From Mycobacterium sp. Root135 (GTDB lineage: Bacteria > Actinomycetota > Actinomycetes > Mycobacteriales > Mycobacteriaceae), in assembly GCF_001426545.1 (NCBI RefSeq), contig NZ_LMEZ01000005.1:1077333-1141332 (forward strand): 64,000 nt of DNA. The letters run 5' to 3'. The position numbers were made by a program, and so were the translations under genes. The notes beneath the pieces were generated by a model. The model did no database searches, was not told the origin of the DNA, and was given only the letters and a program-made list of their open reading frames with translations. Shown piece after piece: positions 25,454-34,594 of the stretch (its first letter is position 1; each line of letters begins with the position of its first letter).

Positions 25454-26172
25454 GTGGTGCCGGCTTCGCCGTCGTGGCCGTCGCGATCCTGTTCGCGTCG
25501 TGTCTGCAGGCGTCGATCGGATTCGGCATGGGGATGCTGGCCGCGCCGATCGTCGCCATCGTCGACCCAAGCCTGATTCCGGGCACGCTGATCATGCTCG
25601 CCGCCGCGCTCACGCTGGTCGTGACCGTGCGGGAGCGCGCCGCGATCGACTTCTCCGGAACCGGGTGGGCTCTGATCGGCAGAGTGCCAGGCACCATCCT
25701 CGGCGGTCTGCTTCTTCTCGCGATTCCCGAACGCGCACTGGCGATCCTGATCGGCTGCGTGGTGTTGTTCGGAGTCGCGCTGACCAGCTTCGGGTGGGTG
25801 CCGCTGCCTCGGCGGCGCAATCTCATCCTGGCCGGTGCGACGTCGGGGGTGCTCGGGACGGCGACGGCGATCGGAGGTCCACCGATGGCGCTGGTGTGGC
25901 AGGGCAATTCGGGTCCAAGCCTGCGCGGCACCATGAGTGGGTTCTTCCTCGTCGGGTCGACGATGTCGATCGGCGTGCTCGCCGCGACCGGAGCCGTCCA
26001 TGCCGACACGTTCGTGACGTTCGCGGCGCTGATCCCCGCGGTCGTCGGCGGCTACCTGCTGTCCCGTTACGTGAACGGCTGGCTGAACCCCGCGCGGCAG
26101 AGGTGGACGGCGATCGTGATGTCGCTCGCCGGCGCCACCGCGTTGATCGCCCATGAGGTGGGAGTCTTGTGA
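25450..26172 (+). CDS. TauE/SafE-family membrane transporter
   Basis: Protein of 240 residues with about seven to eight hydrophobic segments and the glycine-rich internal repeats of the TauE/SafE family (ASIGFGMGMLAAP near the N-terminus, GTATAIGGPPMAL in the second half). Family members export sulphite, sulphoacetate or other small organic anions. The GTG start overlaps the ATPase stop as GTGA and its own stop overlaps the IclR gene, so it belongs to the importer operon. It may move an organic anion produced by the pathway; the substrate cannot be read from sequence. Confidence 0.8.
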   Translation: MSGAGFAVVAVAILFASCLQASIGFGMGMLAAPIVAIVDPSLIPGTLIMLAAALTLVVTVRERAAIDFSGTGWALIGRVPGTILGGLLLLAIPERALAILIGCVVLFGVALTSFGWVPLPRRRNLILAGATSGVLGTATAIGGPPMALVWQGNSGPSLRGTMSGFFLVGSTMSIGVLAATGAVHADTFVTFAALIPAVVGGYLLSRYVNGWLNPARQRWTAIVMSLAGATALIAHEVGVL

Positions 26173-26975
26173 CGCAGCGAGATTCGGAGGTCAGCGTGCG
26201 CAAGGTCAAGTCGGCCGTCCGCACGGTGGAGCTGCTGGAGTACCTCGCCACTAGGCGGGATCAACCCGCCCGCATCCGGGACGTCAGCGAGGCGCTCGAC
26301 ATGCCCCGCAGCAGCGCGCACGCCCTGTTGCGGACGCTGATGTCACAGGGGTGGGTGCGGTCCGACGAGTCCGGCTCGTTGTACGGCGTCGGCATCCGTG
26401 CGTTGCTCGTCGGCACCAGCTATCTGGACGGTGATCCCTACCTGCCGATGATCACGCCATTCCTCGACGACTTGCGTCAGCAGCTCGACGAGACGTTTCA
26501 TCTCGGCCGGCTGGACGGCCTCGACGTCGTCTATCTCGCCACCAGGCAGTCCGGGCAGTATCGCCGGACGGCGAGCCGGGTGGGGCGACGGCTGCCGGCC
26601 CATGCCACCGCGTTGGGAAAGGCGTTGCTGGCGGACCGATTTGGCGCCGAGCGCGATCGACACGTGCCCGAGCGGCTGGAGGCGATCACCTCCCACACCA
26701 CCACCGATCGCGTGCTCCTCGAGGAGCAGTTGGAGACGACCAGAATCCGTGGTTACGCCACCGACGACCAGGAGAACACCACCGGAGTGCGGTGTTTCGC
26801 GGTGGCGCTGGGCTACACGCGGCCCGCGCAGGACGCGATCAGCGCGTCGGTGCCACTGGACCGGTTGACGCCGGAGTGGGAGCGCGCGATCGTCGAGGCG
26901 TTGCGCACGGTCGGCGACAAGGTGACGCGGGTGCTGCGGCCCGTCGCGAACGGAGACAAGTGGTTCGCCCAGTAG
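26169..26975 (+). CDS. IclR-family transcriptional regulator
   Basis: Protein of 268 residues. A winged helix-turn-helix (about 13-75: VRTVELLEYLA, ARIRDVSEALDMPRSSAHALLRTL) is followed by the IclR effector domain (DETFHLGRLDGLDVVYLATRQSGQ, LPAHATALGKALLAD, RGYATDDQENTTGVRCFAVAL). The GTG start overlaps the TauE stop. It probably controls its own operon via the dyad at 19854-19870 and perhaps the downstream dehydratase via the repeat at 27007-27042. IclR members commonly respond to carboxylate intermediates. Confidence 0.9.
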   Translation: MTQRDSEVSVRKVKSAVRTVELLEYLATRRDQPARIRDVSEALDMPRSSAHALLRTLMSQGWVRSDESGSLYGVGIRALLVGTSYLDGDPYLPMITPFLDDLRQQLDETFHLGRLDGLDVVYLATRQSGQYRRTASRVGRRLPAHATALGKALLADRFGAERDRHVPERLEAITSHTTTDRVLLEEQLETTRIRGYATDDQENTTGVRCFAVALGYTRPAQDAISASVPLDRLTPEWERAIVEALRTVGDKVTRVLRPVANGDKWFAQ

Positions 26976-27006
26976 CCGATGCCGCATTCACTCCGAGCAT
27001 GAATTC

Positions 27007-27042
27007 ATGCCATAAGAGTGTTGGACGGGCATCAAATGGCAT
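27007..27042. promoter_or_regulatory. Paired pseudo-palindromes upstream of the second glucarate dehydratase
   Basis: ATGCCAT (27007-27013) and ATGGCAT (27036-27042) form an inverted pair 29 bp apart, centre to centre, and each half is itself palindromic around its middle base. They lie in the 82-bp gap between the IclR gene and the dehydratase gene. They are a candidate regulator site or promoter boundary. Confidence 0.3.
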
Positions 27043-27057
27043 TTGTAGGCTGACGGC

Positions 27058-28410
27058 ATGAGGCCGTCGTCACACCGGACCCCCGTCGTCACTTCCATGC
27101 GGGTTGTTCCCATCGCCGGCCGCGACGACATGCTCCTGAACCTGAGCGGGGCGCACGGGCCGTTCTTCACCCGAAACCTGTTGATTTTGACCGACTCCGA
27201 CGGGAACGTCGGGGTGGGCGAGGTGCCCGGTGGTGAACCCATCCGCCGTACGCTCGACGACGCCAGGCAGATCGTGGAAGGCCGCAGCATCGGCGACCAT
27301 CACGCGGTCCTCGCCGACATTCGCCGGACGTTCGCCGACCGCGATGCCGCCGGACGCGGCAAGCAGACCTTCGATCTACGCGTCACCGTGCATGCGGTGA
27401 CGGCGGTCGAGTCGGCGCTCCTCGACCTCCTCGGCCAGCACCTCGAGGTGCCCGTCGCCGCGCTCCTCGGGGAGGGTCAGCAGCGTCAGCGCGTGCAGGC
27501 GCTCGGCTACCTCTTCTTCGTCGGCGATCGCACCAAGACGGACCTGGCCTACCGATCCGCCGCCGACGAACCCGCCGACGCCGACGAGTGGCAGCGCATC
27601 CGCCACGACGAGGCGATGACACCCGACGCGATCGTCCGACTGGCCGAGGCCGCGCGGGACCGGTACGGGTTCCGCGACTTCAAGCTCAAGGGCGGCGTTC
27701 TGCCGGCGCCGGACGAAGCCAAGGCGGTCATCGCGTTGGCCGACCGATTCCCGGACGCGCGAATCACGTTGGATCCCAACGGTGGATGGCTGCTCGCGGA
27801 CGCCGTGCGGACGTGTCGGGAACTCGACGGCGTGCTGGCCTACGCCGAGGACCCGGTCGGACCCGAGGGCGCGTTCTCCGGCCGTGAGGTGATGGCCGAG
27901 TTCAAGCGTGCGACGGGCTTGCGCACCGCCACCAACATGATCGCGACCGACTGGCGCGAGCTCGGTCACGCGATTCGGGCCGGCGCCGTCGACATCCCAC
28001 TGGCCGACCCGCACTTTTGGACGATGGCCGGCTCGGTCCGCGTCGCGCAGCTCTGTGATGCCTGGGGTCTCACGTGGGGATCGCACTCCAACAACCACTT
28101 CGACGTGTCACTGGCGATGTTCACCCACGTCGCCGCCGCCGCGCCAGGTGACGTGACGGCCATCGACACCCACTGGATCTGGCAAGACGGCCAGCGAATC
28201 ACCAAGCGCCCGTACGAGATCGTCGACGGATACCTCGACGTTCCGGATGCGCCTGGGCTCGGCGTCGAGCTCGACGAGGATGCCGTCGCCGCCGCCCACC
28301 AGCTGTATCTCACCGAGGGGCTCGGCGCACGGGACGACGCGGTGGCCATGCAGTACCTGATTCCCGGCTGGGCGTTCGACCCCAAACGGCCCGCGCTGCA
28401 TCGGAGCTGA
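27058..28410 (+). CDS. gudD: D-glucarate dehydratase (E. coli GudD type)
   Basis: Protein of 450 residues, the length of the classical enzyme. Motifs match it closely: [17 protein letters not shown] (catalytic Lys pair near 210), [84 protein letters not shown] (His), AIDTHWIW (Asp) and the C-terminal [15 protein letters not shown]. It converts D-glucarate, and usually L-idarate, to 5-keto-4-deoxyglucarate. It is the second glucarate dehydratase of the window but has no kdgD beside it, so downstream steps would come from the 13-17 kb operon. Confidence 0.93.
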   Translation: MRPSSHRTPVVTSMRVVPIAGRDDMLLNLSGAHGPFFTRNLLILTDSDGNVGVGEVPGGEPIRRTLDDARQIVEGRSIGDHHAVLADIRRTFADRDAAGRGKQTFDLRVTVHAVTAVESALLDLLGQHLEVPVAALLGEGQQRQRVQALGYLFFVGDRTKTDLAYRSAADEPADADEWQRIRHDEAMTPDAIVRLAEAARDRYGFRDFKLKGGVLPAPDEAKAVIALADRFPDARITLDPNGGWLLADAVRTCRELDGVLAYAEDPVGPEGAFSGREVMAEFKRATGLRTATNMIATDWRELGHAIRAGAVDIPLADPHFWTMAGSVRVAQLCDAWGLTWGSHSNNHFDVSLAMFTHVAAAAPGDVTAIDTHWIWQDGQRITKRPYEIVDGYLDVPDAPGLGVELDEDAVAAAHQLYLTEGLGARDDAVAMQYLIPGWAFDPKRPALHRS

Positions 28411-28413
28411 CGG

Positions 28414-29391
28414 ATGAAGATCCTGGTCGCCGACGCCAACCTTGCCCCGCATCGGGATCGGTTCGACGCCGCATTGCCCGCGGGTGTCGAGGTGGTGTGG
28501 CGCGCCGGACAGGACCCGCAGACGTTGGGTGAGGAACTGCGCGACGTCGAGGTCTACGTCGGCAGCAGGTTCACCGCGGCGATGGTGGGCGAGGCGGAGA
28601 AGTTGCGCCTCATTCACGTCGCGGGCGCAGGCACCGACAAGGTCGACTTCGCGGCCCTGCCGCCGGACGTGCTGGTGGCCAACGCGTTTCACCACGAAGG
28701 TTCGATCGCGGAGTACGTCCTCTCAGCGGCGATCATGTTGCGTCGCAACTTCTTGGCCCAGGACCGCGCGCTTCGCCGCGGTGTGTGGGCGACGCCGGTG
28801 TACGACGATGCCATCGGTCAACTGCCCACGCTGCGGGGTGCGCGCGTCGGATTCGTCGGATTCGGCCACATCGGCCAGCGTGCGTGGGAGCTGTTTAGCG
28901 CACTCGGATCCCAGGGCGCGGCCGTGACGGGATCCGGTCGCGTCGGCGATTCCGCGCACGGCTTGTCCTGGGTCGGTGACACCTCGAGACTCGACGCCCT
29001 ACTCTCCGAATCCGACGTCGTGGTGCTCTCCGCGCCCCTGACTCCGGCCACCGAGGGCATGCTCGGGAGTCGCGAGTTGCGGCTGATCGGTCCCGACGGC
29101 GTGCTCGTCAACGTCGGCCGCGGCCCCCTGGTCGACGAGAGGGCCCTGTACGAGTCGCTGCGGGAGGGTCATCTGCGCGCAGCCGCGATCGACGTCTGGT
29201 ATCGCTACCCGTCGCGAGGCGGCGAGTCGGCGCCAAGCGAAATGCCCTTTCACGAGTTGACCAACGTGCTGATGACGCCGCACTCCTCGGGCGTCACCGC
29301 GGACACGTTCCAGGGTCGCGTGGCCGACGTCGCCGCCAACGTCGGGAGGCTGGTGCGCGGCGAGCCGTTGGCCAACGTCGTGAACCGTTAG
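28414..29391 (+). CDS. D-2-hydroxyacid dehydrogenase family protein
   Basis: Protein of 325 residues, starting 3 bp after the dehydratase stop and so cotranscribed. The Rossmann motif is GFVGFGHIGQRAW (about 142). The catalytic arginine is in VNVGRGPLVDE and the histidine in LMTPHSSGVT. The usual glutamate region reads AAIDVWYRYPSRGGESAPSEMPF, an atypical loop shared with phosphoglycerate-dehydrogenase-like oxidoreductases of sugar-acid operons. Substrate unknown; a 2-keto or 2-hydroxy acid made from an aldarate is plausible. It is a different subfamily from the enzyme at 18618-19604. Confidence 0.85.
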   Translation: MKILVADANLAPHRDRFDAALPAGVEVVWRAGQDPQTLGEELRDVEVYVGSRFTAAMVGEAEKLRLIHVAGAGTDKVDFAALPPDVLVANAFHHEGSIAEYVLSAAIMLRRNFLAQDRALRRGVWATPVYDDAIGQLPTLRGARVGFVGFGHIGQRAWELFSALGSQGAAVTGSGRVGDSAHGLSWVGDTSRLDALLSESDVVVLSAPLTPATEGMLGSRELRLIGPDGVLVNVGRGPLVDERALYESLREGHLRAAAIDVWYRYPSRGGESAPSEMPFHELTNVLMTPHSSGVTADTFQGRVADVAANVGRLVRGEPLANVVNR

Positions 29392-29563
29392 TCCAGCAAA
29401 CTCTTCGCCTGGGCGTGCGAGGGCCAGTACGGGGCAGCAATTCGTTTGCCGTGCGTAATCCGACGTCGAATGCAGTAGCGGAGTTCGCAAGCTATCCTTT
29501 CCGGGTCGAACAACTGGCGAGTCTCGGCAGCCAAGGGCCGAGCGGTAAGGGTGTGAAGATCAG

Positions 29564-30850
29564 ATGTCGCAGGACATGACCAGCGCGACCCCGACTTCAG
29601 GCACCCCAGAGCCAGCTCCGGCGCGACCCCTGCGAGCGCGCATCATCGGGCTCGACGGCGTCCGCGGGGTGCTGTGCCTGATGGTCGCCGTCACACACGT
29701 CACCGGGCATTACTCGCCGAAGACCGCGGGCACCTGGCACACCAACGTGTTCGGTTTTTCGCTGGTCTACTTCTTCGTGTTGAGCGGATTCCTGATCTCG
29801 CTGCCGTTCATTCGCAACCTCGTCAAGGATCGCGCCGCGGCCACCCTGCCGAACGTCACCGACTACACGGTGCACCGACTCGCCAGGATCCTGCCCGCGT
29901 ACTTGCTGATCTTTCTGTTCGTCAACTTCGTGCTGCAGGCCTCGTACGTCGAGAATCCCGCTCTGCAGCCGATCGGCACCGACGACGGCACCGGGATGAT
30001 CACCGATCCCGGAATGTTGATCGCGAACCTGACCCTGACGCAGTCCTACTTCCCGGCCTACATTCAGACCGGAATCAACCCGTCGTGGTCGCTGACGCTG
30101 GAATACGCGTTCTACGTCTCACTGCCGCTGCTGTTCCTGGTGGCGTTCAGGCTGCGCAAGCGGCTTTCCGTCAATCCCCTGATACTGGCCGCCGCGGTGC
30201 CCGTGGTCCTCCTCGTCGTCGGCCTGGTCGGGCGGGCGTTCATGCCGTTGGTCTTCGAGCACGCAGGCACCACCGACTTCTTGCTGCTGAACTGGGGTCC
30301 GAATTGGGCCGCGGTGTACACCAAGAGCTACCTCACCAATGCCGACAACTTCGCCCTCGGCATGTTCGCGGCGGTTCTGTTCATCGCTATGGAGCAAGGC
30401 GAGCTGCCAGAGCGGTTGAGTCGCCGGATCCGGGCCCTGAGCGCCGTCGCCATCCTGCCGGCGGTCGTGGTCTGCGGAGCGCTGCTGGTGTTCGCCAACC
30501 AGTTCGTGACGACCGGCGTGGCCGTCGTGGCCGCGCTGATGATCCTCGTCATCGTGGCGCCGCTGGCCCGTCACAAGAAGTCCCGGCTGGCAACGGCGTT
30601 GGACTTTCGGCCGATCCGCTTCGTCGGCGAGATCTCGCTCTCGGCCTATCTGTGGCACTTCCCGATATTGCTGGTGCTGGGCCGAATCGGGTGGATGGCC
30701 GGTGACACACTGCCGGGAATGCTGCTCAACATCGTGCTCGTACTGTTCGTGATGATCGCCCTCGGCTCCCTCACCTACTACCTGATCGAGAAGCCCGGGA
30801 TGAACTACGCCAAGCGCATTCGGGCGAAGAAGAAGCCCGTCCTGGCCTGA
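29564..30850 (+). CDS. Acyltransferase-3 (OafA/YrhL-type) membrane protein
   Basis: Protein of 428 residues with about ten membrane segments. The family signature RIIGLDGVRGVLCLMVAVTHVTGHY contains the catalytic His in the first segment; the second conserved block is FFVLSGFLISLPFIRNL. The R-x10-type conserved arginine follows in DYTVHRLARILPAYLL. Such proteins O-acylate cell-envelope glycans, lipids or antibiotics. The C-terminus is short and lysine-rich, without a fused SGNH domain. The 172-bp gap upstream holds only a possible TATCCT -10 at 29493-29498. The target is unknown. Confidence 0.85.
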   Translation: MSQDMTSATPTSGTPEPAPARPLRARIIGLDGVRGVLCLMVAVTHVTGHYSPKTAGTWHTNVFGFSLVYFFVLSGFLISLPFIRNLVKDRAAATLPNVTDYTVHRLARILPAYLLIFLFVNFVLQASYVENPALQPIGTDDGTGMITDPGMLIANLTLTQSYFPAYIQTGINPSWSLTLEYAFYVSLPLLFLVAFRLRKRLSVNPLILAAAVPVVLLVVGLVGRAFMPLVFEHAGTTDFLLLNWGPNWAAVYTKSYLTNADNFALGMFAAVLFIAMEQGELPERLSRRIRALSAVAILPAVVVCGALLVFANQFVTTGVAVVAALMILVIVAPLARHKKSRLATALDFRPIRFVGEISLSAYLWHFPILLVLGRIGWMAGDTLPGMLLNIVLVLFVMIALGSLTYYLIEKPGMNYAKRIRAKKKPVLA

Positions 30851-30874
30851 CGAGACGTCGAGTACGGTTCGGCA

Positions 30875-32086
30875 ATGGCTCGTTTCACGTACTGCGTCAT
30901 CGGCGGGGGCATCGTCGGTCTTTCGACGGCGCACCACCTCCTCGAGGCCGAGCCCGACGCCACCGTCGTCGTGCTCGAGGCGGCGCCGTCGGTCGCGGCA
31001 CATCAGACCGGGCACAACAGCGGAGTCATCCACTCGGGCATCTACTACGAGCCCGGCAGCCTGAAGGCGCGATTCTGCAAGGCCGGTGAGCGGGCGACCA
31101 AGGAGTTCTGCGCCGACCACGGAATCCCGTTCGACGAATGCGGCAAGCTGATCGTCGCGACCACCGCCGAAGAACTCGCGCGCATGTCGGCGCTGGAGGA
31201 CAGGGCCGAGGTCAACGGCATCGCCTGCCGACGGGTCGGCGGCGACGAGCTGACCGAAATGGAGCCCAACGTCGTAGGTCTCGGCGCCCTCCATCTCCCG
31301 AAGACCGGCATCGTCGACTACACGCTGGTGTCCGAGGCCCTAGCCGACCTGGTCCGCGGTGCCGGTGGCACGGTGCTCACCGGGCAGCGAGTGGTCGCCA
31401 TCGCCGAAGATGCTCGCGGAGTGTCGGTTTCGACCCGGGCGACTACCGTGACGTGTGACCGGCTGGTGGTGTGCGGGGGTCTGCAAGCGGACCGGCTCGC
31501 CGAGATGGCCGGGGTGCCGGTGGACGTGCAGATCATTCCCTTCCGCGGGGAGTACTTTCGATTGCCGTCGGCGCGAGCGGGTTTCGTGCAGCGACTGATC
31601 TACCCCGTTCCCGATCCGGACCTGCCGTTCCTTGGCGTGCATCTCAGCCCGACGATCGGCGGCGCCATCACCGTCGGGCCGAGCGCGGTCCTCGGGCTGG
31701 CCAGGGAGGGCTATCCCAAGTTCTCGGTCAACCCGCGGGACGTGGCCAGGATGGCGGCGTTCCCCGGCCTGTGGCGAGTGGCGAGGGCCAACCTGCGACT
31801 CGGCGTCACCGAGGTGGGCAACTCGTTGTTCAAGCGTCGCTATCTACGTGAATGTCGGAAGTACGCACCGGGATTGGCGGCGGGCGACCTCCTGCCGCAC
31901 GAGGCAGGCATCCGCGCCCAGGCCGTGCGACGCAACGGCGCGCTGGTCCACGACTTCGTCGTCGAGCGGACCGACCGGATGATCCACGTGCTGAATTCAC
32001 CGTCGCCTGCTGCGACAGCCGCGCTACCGATCGGGCGGCATCTCGCGGGGATGGCCTCCGGTACGAGTCAAGAAACCGCGTCGTAG
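30875..32086 (+). CDS. lhgO: L-2-hydroxyglutarate oxidase
   Basis: FAD-dependent DAO-family protein of 403 residues. The dinucleotide-binding motif VIGGGIVGLSTAHHLL is at 7-22. The family blocks QTGHNSGVIHSGIYYEPGSLKARFC, ALHLPKTGIVDYTLV and the C-terminal GIRAQAVRRNGALVHDFVV match LhgO. It oxidises L-2-hydroxyglutarate, a side product of 2-oxoglutarate metabolism, back to 2-oxoglutarate at the membrane. The glucarate route encoded nearby also ends in 2-oxoglutarate, but a direct link is not shown. Its 3' end overlaps the convergent serine hydrolase gene by 19 bp. Confidence 0.93.
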   Translation: MARFTYCVIGGGIVGLSTAHHLLEAEPDATVVVLEAAPSVAAHQTGHNSGVIHSGIYYEPGSLKARFCKAGERATKEFCADHGIPFDECGKLIVATTAEELARMSALEDRAEVNGIACRRVGGDELTEMEPNVVGLGALHLPKTGIVDYTLVSEALADLVRGAGGTVLTGQRVVAIAEDARGVSVSTRATTVTCDRLVVCGGLQADRLAEMAGVPVDVQIIPFRGEYFRLPSARAGFVQRLIYPVPDPDLPFLGVHLSPTIGGAITVGPSAVLGLAREGYPKFSVNPRDVARMAAFPGLWRVARANLRLGVTEVGNSLFKRRYLRECRKYAPGLAAGDLLPHEAGIRAQAVRRNGALVHDFVVERTDRMIHVLNSPSPAATAALPIGRHLAGMASGTSQETAS

Positions 32087-33213
32087 ATCAACCTCGTGTA
32101 GCGGGCGGTGCGCTCAGAACCCTCGACGCCGGGACCCATCTTGTTCATGACGTATGCCGTCGTCATCCGGCGATCGGGATTCATCGTCTCCCACGAGCCA
32201 CCCCAGCCGCCCCAGAAGCAGACCTTCTCGTCGGGGATGTACGGAATGGTCTCCAGCTGTGGCAGGCCGAACCCCAGGCCCCACCGGATCGGATGCCGGG
32301 CGAGAACCAGATCGGGCCCGTCGCAGTGCACGTCGAAGATCCGCTCGACGGTCTCGGGGCGCAACAGCTCGACACCGTTCACGGTGCCGCCCAACGAGAT
32401 CGCCGAGAGGATGCGGGTGAGTGCTCGGGCGTTGGTGTGGCCGTTCGCCGCGCCGATGTCGGCAGCCCGCCAGGCGGACGTGTTGGCCACCGTAGGGTCG
32501 GGCGCCGGCCCGGTGAAGGTCTTCACCATCGGCTCGGGCCACTCGTCGAACGGCGGAAGGCCCTCCATCGGATTGGGGGCAGGCACGATCTCGGCGATGC
32601 GGTCCAAATCGCTCACCGCAGCGCCGATTTGGAAGTCTGCGCCCAGTGGTCCGGCGATCTCCTCGGCGACGAACTGCTTGAGGGTCGTGCCCGTGACGCG
32701 ACGCAGCACCTCGCCGATCAAGTGCCCGTGCGTCAGCGCGTGATAGCCGGACGCGGTGCCCGGCTCCCACCACGGCGCCTGCGCCGCGAGCATGGCGGTC
32801 GACTTGTCCCAGTCGTAGAGATCCTCGGTCGTGACCGGCTGGTCCCACCCGGACACCCCTGACGAATGGGTGAGGAAGTGACGAAACTCGACGTGCGCCT
32901 TGCCATTCGAGCCGAACTCCGGCCACACCTCGGCGACCCTCGTGGTGGGTTCGATCAGGCCACGGTCGACCAGCATCAGGCCGGCAAGTGCGGTCACCGT
33001 CTTGGTCGAGGACCACACGTTGACGATGGTGTCGCCAGTCCACGGCCGAGTTCTCGCCGCATCGGCGTGACCACCCCACACGTCGACGACGGTTTCACCG
33101 TCGACGTCTATCGCGATGGCGGCGCCGAGTTCCTCCCCGTCGGCGATCGCTTGGTCGAGCGCGTCGGCGACCCGGTGAAAACGCGGATCACAGTGGCCGT
33201 GAATGGTGCTCAT
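32068..33213 (-). CDS. Serine hydrolase of the beta-lactamase/EstB class-C family
   Basis: Protein of 381 residues. The nucleophile is in the SxxK motif SSTK (NVWSSTKTVTAL, about 68-71); the second element is GYHALTHGHLIGEV (tyrosine) and the third block WGGWGGSWETMNP replaces the usual KTG/HTG. No signal peptide, so it is cytoplasmic, as are the mycobacterial Lip-type esterases of this family. Likely an esterase or amide hydrolase rather than a true beta-lactamase. The start is ATG 33213. Its 3' end overlaps lhgO. Confidence 0.88.
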   Translation of the reverse strand: MSTIHGHCDPRFHRVADALDQAIADGEELGAAIAIDVDGETVVDVWGGHADAARTRPWTGDTIVNVWSSTKTVTALAGLMLVDRGLIEPTTRVAEVWPEFGSNGKAHVEFRHFLTHSSGVSGWDQPVTTEDLYDWDKSTAMLAAQAPWWEPGTASGYHALTHGHLIGEVLRRVTGTTLKQFVAEEIAGPLGADFQIGAAVSDLDRIAEIVPAPNPMEGLPPFDEWPEPMVKTFTGPAPDPTVANTSAWRAADIGAANGHTNARALTRILSAISLGGTVNGVELLRPETVERIFDVHCDGPDLVLARHPIRWGLGFGLPQLETIPYIPDEKVCFWGGWGGSWETMNPDRRMTTAYVMNKMGPGVEGSERTARYTRLIYDAVS

Positions 33214-33324
33214 CGCACCATCATGCGGCGGTCAGGCGCTGCGCGATCGTGAAATGCGCGACGCGAAACGCGAGCCAGGCGTCGGGGGATTCACGATCGG
33301 GCGGCTGGTGGGCGCCGAAGCTGC

Positions 33325-33846
33325 CTACCAGTTCTGGTAGCCGCCTTCCGGCCCGAGCATGCGCTCCAGCCGCGACCGGTTGATCTTCGCCAGCTCGTTG
33401 CGGACGACCTTGCGCTCGGTTTCGACGTCGTTGTGCAGTCGGTCCGTCAACGTGGTCAACACCGCGAGGGCGTCGAGTCCACCGACGTACATCACGAAAC
33501 CGAATGCGAACTGCGTGGCGTACCCGTGCGCCGACTCCGCCAGCTCGGTCATCACCGCGGCGTCGTCGTGCCACAACGCGCACTGTTCGGCCTGGCTCTT
33601 CTCGCTGCGCGGCCGACGACCCAGCTCGGGGCACGCGTCGAGAATCTGGTCGACAGCCGACTCCGGAAGGGCGAACAGCAGGGCGTCGGCCCGGCGGAAC
33701 AGCGCGTCGTGGTCGGGGTAGCTGCGGCCGTACGCCAGGTGCCTGGCCATCGTCATGCTGTTGCAACACTCGTACAGCGCGTGCACGGCCTTGCGCTCCG
33801 GCAACGCGTTGAATGCGTCGAGGCCTATTCCCTGGTGTAAGAGCAC
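33325..33846 (-). CDS. 2-oxo-4-hydroxy-4-carboxy-5-ureidoimidazoline (OHCU) decarboxylase
   Basis: Protein of 173 residues from GTG 33846, the usual size; the frame continues to 33936. Motifs: LDAFNALPERKAVHALYECCNS, a DALFRRADALLFALPE segment, HPEL-like CPELGRRPRSEKSQAEQ, and FGFVMYVGGLDALAVLTTLTDRLHND (the FIVxxxG core). It decarboxylates OHCU to S-allantoin in urate breakdown. No uricase or hydroxyisourate hydrolase lies nearby, so here it is an orphan. The stop lies in a 16-bp palindrome (CTACCAG-TT-CTGGTAG, 33325-33340). The 111 bp downstream hold nothing I can assign. Confidence 0.85.
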   Translation of the reverse strand: MLLHQGIGLDAFNALPERKAVHALYECCNSMTMARHLAYGRSYPDHDALFRRADALLFALPESAVDQILDACPELGRRPRSEKSQAEQCALWHDDAAVMTELAESAHGYATQFAFGFVMYVGGLDALAVLTTLTDRLHNDVETERKVVRNELAKINRSRLERMLGPEGGYQNW

Positions 33847-33976
33847 GTCCCCAGGATGAGAGCCCGAAGCCACGTACGCGTTACCGAGTGTTACGTCTGC
33901 GCTAATTCGTGCCGAGTGTGGACTTTGGCCACGCATTCCCGAGTATGGCGTGACAGAACTCCACGCTCGGCGGCAA

Positions 33977-34459
33977 CTAGTGGGGCTTGAACCGCTCCAC
34001 CGAACGCTGCAACTCCGCCTCGGCCTCTTCGCGGCCCGCCCAGTCGGCGGCCTTGACGAACTTGCCCGGCTCGAGGTCCTTGTAGTGCACGAAGAAGTGC
34101 TTGATCGCCTCGAGTTCGAACGGCGGCACGTCGGCCAAGTCCTGAATGTGGTCCCAGCGCGGGTCCCCGGCGGGCACGCACAGCAGCTTGTCGTCGCCGC
34201 CTGCCTCGTCGGTCATCTTGAACATCGCCACCGGCCGCGCCTCGACGACGCACCCGGGGAAGACGGACTCGGGCAGCAGCACCAGCGCGTCCAGCGGATC
34301 GCCGTCCTCGCCGAGGGTGTTCTCGAAGAACCCGTAGTCGGCGGGGTAGCCGAACGCCGTGTAGAGGTAACGGTCGAGCTTGACCCGGCCGGTCTCGTGG
34401 TCCACCTCGTACTTGTTGCGCGACCCCTTGGGGATCTCGATGACGACGTCGAACTGCAC
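33977..34459 (-). CDS. ppa: Inorganic pyrophosphatase
   Basis: Protein of 160 residues, close to the 162 of Rv3628. Family I motifs: [48 protein letters not shown] (the D-x-D-P-x-D metal site), and [12 protein letters not shown]. It hydrolyses pyrophosphate in the cytoplasm, driving biosynthesis. The GTG start at 34459 has AAGGAG about 5 nt upstream on the minus strand. It is divergent from dacB across 135 bp. Confidence 0.96.
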   Translation of the reverse strand: MQFDVVIEIPKGSRNKYEVDHETGRVKLDRYLYTAFGYPADYGFFENTLGEDGDPLDALVLLPESVFPGCVVEARPVAMFKMTDEAGGDDKLLCVPAGDPRWDHIQDLADVPPFELEAIKHFFVHYKDLEPGKFVKAADWAGREEAEAELQRSVERFKPH

Positions 34460-34594
34460 CGCCGGCTCCTTCTCGTCTGCAAAGCGTCAAGAGGTCGTCA
34501 GGTGACGACGCGGGTCAACCATAGACGAGCGATACCCTGCACTTGCGGGGTCTGCGCGGCAGCCCCACCGATCAGGAGAGCGATCATCGGACTC

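Noticed and set aside
33221..33769. Minus-strand frame whose last 25 residues look protein-like
   Set aside because: Most of it overlaps the well-supported OHCU decarboxylase in another frame; the tail beyond 33325 is too short to support a gene.
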